NCBI GenBank assembly: GCA_903938205.1
Contig: CAJACJ010000159.1
Span: 1-10,862, forward strand
Length of the DNA stretch: 10,862 nt
DNA from: an uncultured bacterium
GTDB taxonomy: Bacteria; Planctomycetota; Phycisphaerae; Phycisphaerales; SM1A02
Direction of reading: 5' to 3'
Of this stretch, positions 1-5,522 are shown one piece after another. Within the stretch, counting starts at the first letter, position 1. Every line of letters begins with the position of its first letter. The notes below the pieces were generated by a model that saw nothing but the letters and a program-made list of their open reading frames with translations, was not told the DNA's origin and did not search any database. The position numbers were made by a program, and so were the translations under genes.

Positions 1-243
1 GAGGTGCTGGTGCAACGCCAAGTTGGCGAACATCGCAAGCCAATCGGCTTGGTGAATTTGGCTGGCTACTACAACCCACTGGTTGGCTTGATTGACCACG
101 GCATTGAACATCGCTTCATCAAGGCCGCGGTGCATCATCTATTACATGTGCACGAGGACCCCATCAATGTTCTCAATGGCGTGCTCAGCGCCGAGCCATT
201 TGAAATTGATCCCGATCGTTTTCTTCCGATGGGGCGTGGATGA
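1..243 (+). CDS. LOG-family (TIGR00730-type) Rossmann-fold protein, C-terminal part
   Basis: The reading frame is open at the left edge and ends at TGA 241-243, so only about the last 80 residues are visible. Motifs KPIGLVNLAGYYNPLVGLID and HVHEDPINVLNGVL match the C-terminal half of the LOG family (formerly annotated as lysine decarboxylases). In that half a G-Y-Y-[DN]-PL segment packs against the Rossmann core, and an amphipathic helix follows with a late 'DP...vL' stretch. Characterised members hydrolyse nucleoside 5'-monophosphates, for example cytokinin riboside monophosphates, to base plus ribose 5-phosphate. The diagnostic PGGxGTxxE motif would lie upstream of the window, so catalytic competence cannot be judged. 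The stop codon overlaps the lpxI start in an ATGA, which implies translational coupling. The family call is fairly sure; the substrate is unknown. Confidence 0.8.
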   Translation, partial: EVLVQRQVGEHRKPIGLVNLAGYYNPLVGLIDHGIEHRFIKAAVHHLLHVHEDPINVLNGVLSAEPFEIDPDRFLPMGRG

Positions 244-1097
244 ATTCGTCTGCGTCCTCGTTGCAATCCTTGCCTCCACTTGGTTTGATCGCGGGCAATG
301 GACAATTGCCTTTGTTGGTTGCGCAAGGCGCAAAGGCCGCGGGCAGACGCGTGATTGCGGTTGGCTTGCGTGATCAATTTGACGCTTCTCTGCCGGCGAT
401 GTGCGATGAATTTTCACAAGCGGGCTGGCTGCGCATTGGCAAATGGATTCGACTGCTTCGCCGCGCCGGCGTGCATGAAGCCGTGATGGTTGGCGGCGTT
501 TCCAAGCAGCGCATGCATGATCCGTTCAAGTTGATCCGGCAACTTCCCGATTTCCGCGCGGCTCGCCTTTGGTACCGTAGTCTGCGTCACGATCGCAGAA
601 ATGCCGCGGTTCTTGCGGCGGTTGCCGATGAATTGGCCAGCTCAGGAGTCACCCTTATGGATTCAACAACGTACATCCAAGAACATCTCGCCTCGCTTGG
701 CGTCATGGGTTCGATCACTCCAAGCAGCGCGCAACAGGCGGACATTGCTTTTGGTTGGCCAATTATTTCTCAAGTGTGCGAACTGGATGTTGGGCAAGCC
801 ATTGCCGTGCGCGACCGAGACACCATTGCCGTTGAAGCCGTCGAGGGAACAGACGCCATGATTGATCGCGCCAGCACGCTGTGTCGCTCACGCGGTTGGA
901 CGCTGTTAAAAACTTCCAGCGGCAACCATGATCGACGCGCCGATGTGCCAACGGTTGGCGTGGCCACCATTGAGCGTCTTGCCAAAGCGGGCGGAACATG
1001 TTTAGCGCTGGGCGTTGGCCGCGTCATCTTGATTGAAAAACCTGTTGTCATTGCCGCCGCCAATCGACTTGGCGTGGCGATTGTTGGCGTCGCCTAA
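240..1097 (+). CDS. lpxI: UDP-2,3-diacylglucosamine pyrophosphatase LpxI (DUF1009)
   Basis: LpxI hydrolyses UDP-2,3-diacylglucosamine to lipid X (2,3-diacylglucosamine 1-phosphate) and UMP, the fourth step of lipid A synthesis, and replaces LpxH in many non-gammaproteobacteria. The 285-residue product has the usual family length. It opens with GLIAGNGQLP (residues 15-24), the nucleotide-binding start of the family. VMVGGVSK follows, then the interdomain stretch with DSTTYIQEHLA. The C-terminal catalytic domain includes K224 and HDRRADVPTVG (230-240), which keeps the family D-x-R-x-D-x-P pattern. The usual K-P-x-Q just before that pattern is diverged here to K-T-S-S-G-N-H. ATG 240 is chosen because it overlaps the preceding stop as ATGA and because the GLIAGNG motif follows at the expected distance. 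lpxA and lpxB, its common neighbours elsewhere, are not in the window. Confidence 0.93.
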   Translation: MNSSASSLQSLPPLGLIAGNGQLPLLVAQGAKAAGRRVIAVGLRDQFDASLPAMCDEFSQAGWLRIGKWIRLLRRAGVHEAVMVGGVSKQRMHDPFKLIRQLPDFRAARLWYRSLRHDRRNAAVLAAVADELASSGVTLMDSTTYIQEHLASLGVMGSITPSSAQQADIAFGWPIISQVCELDVGQAIAVRDRDTIAVEAVEGTDAMIDRASTLCRSRGWTLLKTSSGNHDRRADVPTVGVATIERLAKAGGTCLALGVGRVILIEKPVVIAAANRLGVAIVGVA

Positions 1098-1127
1098 ATG
1101 CGCGCGCGTACATGAAAGCACGCGCCA

Positions 1128-1784
1128 ATGCATGACGAAGAAAAAATGACGCGCGGTGACGGCGAACATGCGATTGAAAAAGAGAACGCGCCTGCGCAAC
1201 CAACACTTGCCTCACGCGCTGGATTGAAATTGCAACATGCGCTAGACACATTTCCCGTGCGGATCAAAGACACAATTTGCGCGGATTTTGGCTGCAATAT
1301 TGGCGGTTTCACCGACGTCCTGCTGCGCGCGGGCGCGCGTCAAGTGATCAGTATTGACACGGGGTATGGAACGCTGGCGTGGCGCCTGCGCAATGATCCG
1401 CGCGTGGTTGTGCGTGAGCGCACCAATGCCTTGTACGCCGATGTCACCGAGGGCGGCGTTGACATTGTGGTGATGGATTTAGCGTGGACGCAACAAAAAC
1501 TTTCGGTGCCTGTGGCCCTGAAATGGCTGCGTGCTGGCGGGAAAATTATTTCGTTGGTGAAGCCGCATTACGAAGTGGAAGGCGCGGAAAAAGAGTGGCT
1601 GAAAAATGGTTTTCTGGCGCACGAACATGTGCCCGCGGTGGTGGCTCGCGTGCGCGAAGCCATGAACAACTTGGGCGCAAAAGTGCTCGCGGACACCGCT
1701 TCTCCCATCACCGGCGGAAAAAGTTCCAGGCGCGCGGGCTCTCCAGGCAACATGGAGTGGCTCATGTTGCTGGAAGCCAAGTAA
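1128..1784 (+). CDS. TlyA/FtsJ-like SAM-dependent rRNA methyltransferase lacking an S4 domain
   Basis: The 218-residue protein aligns by eye with the methyltransferase domain of TlyA, the 2'-O-ribose methyltransferase of 16S/23S rRNA and also a haemolysin-family annotation. Landmarks are SRAGLKL (29-35), the SAM-binding segment DFGCNIGGFTD (53-63), GYGTLAWRLRNDPRVVV (79-95), RTNA (98-101), VVMDLAW (114-120) and LVKPHYEVE (143-151). The FtsJ-type K-D-K-E catalytic set can be assigned as K34, D117, K145 and E210 (in NMEWLM). The N-terminal S4 RNA-binding domain of TlyA, about 60 residues, is missing and is replaced by roughly 25 charged, unstructured-looking residues. SPITGGKSSRRAGSPGN carries a small basic insertion relative to the usual SPITG-x-KGN. 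ATG 1146 is an equally possible start with GAAG upstream. It lies 30 bases after lpxI, probably in the same operon. RNA target not determinable. Confidence 0.82.
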   Translation: MHDEEKMTRGDGEHAIEKENAPAQPTLASRAGLKLQHALDTFPVRIKDTICADFGCNIGGFTDVLLRAGARQVISIDTGYGTLAWRLRNDPRVVVRERTNALYADVTEGGVDIVVMDLAWTQQKLSVPVALKWLRAGGKIISLVKPHYEVEGAEKEWLKNGFLAHEHVPAVVARVREAMNNLGAKVLADTASPITGGKSSRRAGSPGNMEWLMLLEAK

Positions 1785-2067
1785 GCATTTCACGCGACGC
1801 TTGGTTAGACAAATCGCGCAATCTGGGCCGATGCAAATATTCCCGTATCCATGAATTGAAACGTGTTATTTTTCAGCATAAAACAGCGGCATTTTTAGGC
1901 AAAATTTCCATCGGAAATAAGGCATGAATGTGTGCGTGGAGGTGCAGTTTCGACTAGAATAAATCCTTGAATTGCATCCCTGAATTCGTGCCTGAATCCG
2001 TCCTACTTTGTGTCCCTAAAGATGTCGTCAACGATGTCGCATTTGATATTGCAGAGATCACACACCC
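1785..2067 (+). promoter_or_regulatory. gyrA upstream region with candidate promoter
   Basis: This 283-base non-coding gap separates the methyltransferase from gyrA, so gyrA very likely has its own promoter here. The best -10-like hexamer is TAGAAT at 1955-1960 (5 of 6 to TATAAT), but no good -35 stands 16-18 bases upstream. A second possibility is TTGAAA 1856-1861 with TAAAAC 1879-1884 at a 17-base spacing. Either would give a leader of roughly 100 to 180 bases. Short direct repeats lie between the TAGAAT box and the gene. No T-run terminator is evident after the methyltransferase gene. Both promoter assignments are by eye only. Confidence 0.35.
1968..2039 (+). repeat. Short direct repeats in the gyrA leader
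   Basis: TGAATT occurs at 1968 and 1981, and TGAATC at 1993, each followed by a C-rich tail, giving a 12-13 base period. GATGTCG occurs at 2021-2027 and again at 2033-2039, also 12 bases apart. The two sets are different words with similar spacing. They lie downstream of the TAGAAT box, inside the presumed 5' leader of gyrA. They are too short to exclude chance. Confidence 0.4.
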
Positions 2068-4707
2068 ATGAGTGAACCCGCTCCAACCACACCCGCGCCA
2101 ATTGATCACGTTGTTGAAATGCCTATTGAGCAGGAGTTGCACACCAGCTACTTGACCTACGCCATGAGCACCATCATGGACCGCGCGCTGCCCGATGTGC
2201 GCGACGGTTTGAAGCCAAGTCAGCGCCGCATTTTGGTGGCCATGCATGACCTTAATCTCACGCCGGGTCGAAAGCACATCAAGTGCGCGAAAATTTGCGG
2301 CGACACCAGCGGCAACTATCACCCGCACGGCGAGAGCGTTATTTATCCAACGCTTGTGAATTTGGGACAAGTGTGGAAGACGCGCTACCTGCTTATTGAC
2401 AAGCAAGGAAACTTTGGATCCATCGAGGGCGATCCGCCAGCCGCCATGCGTTACACCGAAGCGCGCATGACCGCGCCGGCCACCGCCATGTTGGAGGATT
2501 TGGACAAGGAAACAGTTGATTTCAAGGCGAATTACGACGAACGCTTGCAAGAGCCGACCGTTCTTCCCGCACGATTTCCAAACCTGCTTGTCAATGGAAG
2601 TTCCGGCATCGCCGTGGGCATGGCCAGCAGCATGCCGCCGCACAATCTCACCGAGGCTTGCGACGCCATTGTGAAGATGATCGATAATCCAAGCATCAGC
2701 TTGGAAGAACTCATGCGCGTTTTGCCTGGACCAGATTTTCCGACCGGCGGAATTTTAATTGGTCGCCGTGGAATTGTGGAGGCCTACACCTCCGGCCGCG
2801 GCAAAGTCACTTTGCGTGGTCGCGTGCATGTGGCCAAGGAAGGTGGCCGCGACGCCATCATCATTGATGAAATTCCATATCAAGTTGTGCAATCCAACTT
2901 AATCGAGAAAATTGTTATTGCCAGTCGCGAGGGACGCATTCCCGATATCGCCGACGTGCGCAATCATTCCGGACGCGATGCGCAAACTCGCGTTGTGGTT
3001 GTGCTGAAGAAAGGCGCCGATCCAGACATTGTCGAGAAGCAACTGTATGAATACACGCCACTGCAAAGCACCTTCTCCATTATCAACATCGCGCTGGTGA
3101 ACCACCAACCGCGCACGTTGGGTGTGCGCGAAATTATTCAGTGCCACATTGATCACCGAAAAGAGGTCATTCGCCGCAGAACCAGCTTCCTTTTGCGACA
3201 AGCCAAGCAGCAGGCCCACCGCTTGGAGGGCTTGATCTATGCCGTGTGCGATATTGACGAAGTCATTCGAATCATCCGTGAAAGCCGCGAGCGTGAAGAG
3301 GCAATTTTAAGCCTTATGGAACATGCGTTCCGCATCACGCCTGATCATCGCTACGCCCCGCTCATTCCAACGCGCGTGGCGGAAGCTTCACGTGTTGGTG
3401 ACGGCGCGCTGCTGACACGCGTGCAGGCCGAGGCCATTGGCGCAATGCGGCTCATTCAACTTGTTGGTCTTGAAGTTGAAAAACTCGCCGCTGAATTCAG
3501 CAAGGTGCTTGAGGACATTGACGGACTTGAATCTATTTTGGCGGATGAGAAACGCGTGCTTGACATTGTGCGCGAGGACGTGCTTGAGTTGAAGGAAAAG
3601 TTTGGCGACGAGCGACGCACCGCCATTGAACAAGGCGAGGCCGAGGACTTTGAAATGGCCGACCTTATTCCTGAGCACGAAGTGGTTGTCACCATTTCGC
3701 ACGCGGGCTGGGTGAAGCGATTGCCCGCCGACGCCTATCGAACACAAGGTCGCGGCGGTGTGGGCGTGCGCGGAAGCGACGCCAAAGACGGCGACTTTAT
3801 CGAGCAAATTTTCACCGGATCCAGCCACGACGATCTTTTGTGTTTCACCACAACTGGCCGTGTTTTCCGCATGAAAACCTGGCAGATTCCGGAAATGTCG
3901 CGCACCTCCAAAGGCCGCGCCATTCAAAACTTGATCGAGTTGCGCGACGGCGAGACTGTGCAAACATTCTTATCCGTCTCCAACTTTGAAACCCGCGAGG
4001 ACTTTCTGTTCTTTGTCACGCGCGAAGGCCGCGTGAAGCGCACCGCGCTGCAAGACTTCCGCAACGTGAACAAAAGCGGAATCATCGCGTTGAAATTGAA
4101 CGACAACGACCACTTGGTCAATGTGCTTTTGACCAGTGGTAAAAATGATGTGTTACTGGCGACGGCGCAAGGACTGGCCATTCGCTTTGATGAGAATGAC
4201 GCGCGCGTCATGGGCCGCGCAACGGCTGGCGTGAATGGAATGACCCTGCGCGAGGATGACTACATTGTGGGCGCGGTTCGCTGTGATCCCGACACGGATT
4301 TATTAACCGCAACGGTCAATGGCTACGGCAAGCGCACTTCGCTCACCGAATACATGGTTCAACAAGATGACGGCACCACGCGTTGCCAAAGCCGCGGCGG
4401 CAAGGGCCGCTACGACATCAAGACCGAGGGCCGAAATGGCCTGGTGGTTTCGGTGCGCGCGGTCACCGCAGCCGATCAACTTATGTTGCTTTCCAAAGAA
4501 GGAATGGTGGTCCGCATTCCAGCGACCGCTATTAGTCAAATTGGTCGAAACACCATGGGCGTGCGCATTATGCGTCTAGGTGAAGGCGATTCATTAATGG
4601 GTGTTGCGTTGGTGGCTGAAGTGGATGAGACCACTCCACCAAGCGAAGTTCCACCAACGGATGCGCCGCCAGAAACTCTTCCAGAAAACCCGCCCGCCGC
4701 GGAGTAA
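2068..4707 (+). CDS. gyrA: DNA gyrase subunit A
   Basis: GyrA is the breakage-reunion subunit of the A2B2 type II topoisomerase that introduces negative supercoils in the cytoplasm. The 879-residue product is full length. The N-terminal winged-helix region contains DGLKPSQRR and NYHPHGES, and the catalytic tyrosine is Y129 in AAMRYTEARM (Y122 of E. coli). The tower domain and a coiled coil (about 362-490) follow. The C-terminal domain (from about 535) shows six beta-pinwheel blades, each marked by a '[TS]..G.[VAG].R' turn, which favours GyrA over ParC. The quinolone-pocket positions corresponding to E. coli 83 and 87 are S90 and P94. The blade-1 GyrA box is the weak QGRGGVG (560-566), while QSRGGKG (774-780) sits in a later blade. 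The last 35 or so residues form an acidic, proline-rich tail. ATG 2068 is fixed by an in-frame stop at 2044-2046. No strong Shine-Dalgarno is seen. Confidence 0.98.
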   Translation: MSEPAPTTPAPIDHVVEMPIEQELHTSYLTYAMSTIMDRALPDVRDGLKPSQRRILVAMHDLNLTPGRKHIKCAKICGDTSGNYHPHGESVIYPTLVNLGQVWKTRYLLIDKQGNFGSIEGDPPAAMRYTEARMTAPATAMLEDLDKETVDFKANYDERLQEPTVLPARFPNLLVNGSSGIAVGMASSMPPHNLTEACDAIVKMIDNPSISLEELMRVLPGPDFPTGGILIGRRGIVEAYTSGRGKVTLRGRVHVAKEGGRDAIIIDEIPYQVVQSNLIEKIVIASREGRIPDIADVRNHSGRDAQTRVVVVLKKGADPDIVEKQLYEYTPLQSTFSIINIALVNHQPRTLGVREIIQCHIDHRKEVIRRRTSFLLRQAKQQAHRLEGLIYAVCDIDEVIRIIRESREREEAILSLMEHAFRITPDHRYAPLIPTRVAEASRVGDGALLTRVQAEAIGAMRLIQLVGLEVEKLAAEFSKVLEDIDGLESILADEKRVLDIVREDVLELKEKFGDERRTAIEQGEAEDFEMADLIPEHEVVVTISHAGWVKRLPADAYRTQGRGGVGVRGSDAKDGDFIEQIFTGSSHDDLLCFTTTGRVFRMKTWQIPEMSRTSKGRAIQNLIELRDGETVQTFLSVSNFETREDFLFFVTREGRVKRTALQDFRNVNKSGIIALKLNDNDHLVNVLLTSGKNDVLLATAQGLAIRFDENDARVMGRATAGVNGMTLREDDYIVGAVRCDPDTDLLTATVNGYGKRTSLTEYMVQQDDGTTRCQSRGGKGRYDIKTEGRNGLVVSVRAVTAADQLMLLSKEGMVVRIPATAISQIGRNTMGVRIMRLGEGDSLMGVALVAEVDETTPPSEVPPTDAPPETLPENPPAAE

Positions 4708-4714
4708 ATCCTCA

Positions 4715-4742
4715 CTGAAACTCAACCGAACTTGGCTACCAT
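4715..4742 (+). promoter_or_regulatory. Candidate leaderless promoter of the STAS-exbD-tonB cluster
   Basis: In the 41-base gap after gyrA, CTGAAA (4715-4720) and TACCAT (4737-4742) stand 16 bases apart and resemble -35 and -10 elements. TACCAT ends 6 bases before ATG 4749, so transcription would begin at or next to the A of the start codon. No Shine-Dalgarno sequence precedes the ATG. The same TANNNT-6-start arrangement occurs at two other gene starts in this window. This is a prediction by eye; read-through from gyrA is also possible. Confidence 0.4.
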
Positions 4743-4748
4743 TCAGAC

Positions 4749-5093
4749 ATGTCAATTACAGAATGGTCTGAAGATGTGTTGTTGGTTGATCTTTTTCCCG
4801 AGCCATTGCTTTCGGAAGATTTGCAACAACTTTTGCTCAGCATAGATGGCCCAGGCGCCGCCGCGAAGCATGTGATTCTTGACTTCCAACAAGTCAATGG
4901 ACTCACATCCAGCAACATCGCAGCGTTGCTGCGCGTTCGTAAGCGCGTGCTGCAACAAAAACGACGCCTGTTTATTTGCGCAGTCAATGACCGCGTATGG
5001 AGCATCTTTATGACCGCAGGTTTGGACGATGTGTTTGAAACTTCCGCCGAAGTTTCCACCGCTTTGGCCAGCGTGCAATTGGGAATTGAGTAA
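4749..5093 (+). CDS. Small STAS-domain protein (anti-anti-sigma-factor-like)
   Basis: The protein has 114 residues and consists of a single STAS domain, the fold of SpoIIAA/RsbV anti-sigma-factor antagonists that also occurs in MlaB and in sulfate-transporter tails. The hallmark is a hydrophobic strand followed by a Ser loop and a helix: VILDFQQVNGLTSSNIAALL (42-61). Aligning it with the SpoIIAA D57-S58-S pattern puts S54 at the phosphorylated serine and T53 at the preceding aspartate. Phospho-switching by a kinase is therefore possible but not certain. No membrane segment or signal peptide is visible, so it should be cytoplasmic. It starts 41 bases after gyrA and ends 3 bases before exbD. 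No anti-sigma kinase, phosphatase or sigma factor lies nearby. Its position directly ahead of an ExbD/TonB pair is the main clue to function, but it does not settle one. Confidence 0.78.
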   Translation: MSITEWSEDVLLVDLFPEPLLSEDLQQLLLSIDGPGAAAKHVILDFQQVNGLTSSNIAALLRVRKRVLQQKRRLFICAVNDRVWSIFMTAGLDDVFETSAEVSTALASVQLGIE

Positions 5094-5096
5094 CCC

Positions 5097-5522
5097 ATGC
5101 GTCGCATTCGCCGCGATCCACCGGAGGCGCGCATTGAGCTCAATCCACTGATTGATCTCATGACATTTTTATTGACGTTCTTCATCTACGCCGTGGTGAT
5201 GATGGTGCGCGTTGATTTGGTGCCAATGGATTTGAAGCAATTTGCTAGTGGAAAGCCTGCAAAACCAGCGACGGCCGCCACCATTAGCGTGCTGCGCACT
5301 GGCAAGATTTTTTTCAACAAAGAAGAAGTTGAAATGAAAGATGTTGAAGTTAAGGTGCGCGAGGCCAAGACCGCCGACCCCAAGACCGTGGTGTATTTGG
5401 CGATTGAAGATGGCCAAGGCGTGACCGACCGCGCGCCCCTTCTGCAAGATTTGTGGGATCGTCTGCAAGATGAGGGCGTGAACATTCAACTGGTTGGTGG
5501 CGCCAAAGCCAGCACGAAGTAA
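5097..5522 (+). CDS. exbD: ExbD/TolR-family biopolymer transport protein
   Basis: This is an ExbD/TolR-type subunit of an inner-membrane proton-driven motor, which normally works with an ExbB/TolQ pentamer to energise a TonB or TolA protein. The 141 residues match the family length. A short basic cytoplasmic N terminus (MRRIRRDPPEAR) precedes one membrane segment (about 16-38). That segment contains the family motif NPLIDLMTFLL, with D20 at the position of the essential proton-carrying aspartate. A periplasmic alpha/beta domain follows, with VYLAIEDGQGVTDRAPLLQ near residues 100-118. The start lies 3 bases after the STAS stop, and the stop overlaps the tonB start by one base (TAATG), so the three genes are probably co-translated. 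No ExbB/TolQ gene is in the window, so a motor partner must be encoded elsewhere. Confidence 0.9.
   Translation: MRRIRRDPPEARIELNPLIDLMTFLLTFFIYAVVMMVRVDLVPMDLKQFASGKPAKPATAATISVLRTGKIFFNKEEVEMKDVEVKVREAKTADPKTVVYLAIEDGQGVTDRAPLLQDLWDRLQDEGVNIQLVGGAKASTK

Noticed and set aside
1777..1804. CCAAG/CTTGG inverted repeat at the end of the methyltransferase gene as a terminator
   Set aside because: It has a 5-base stem with an 18-base loop, and no T-run follows.
1924..1962. Twelve-codon leader ORF (MNVCVEVQFRLE) upstream of gyrA
   Set aside because: It would lie upstream of or across the TAGAAT box and has no amino-acid bias like an attenuator. It is indistinguishable from chance.
1954..2643. Long open frame on the minus strand overlapping gyrA (229 codons)
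   Set aside because: It runs antisense through the conserved gyrA start, has no recognisable domain, and its composition looks like the reverse of a coding sequence.
3388..3963. Minus-strand 191-codon frame inside gyrA
   Set aside because: It is antisense to conserved GyrA codons with no domain match, so it is a shadow of the plus-strand gene.
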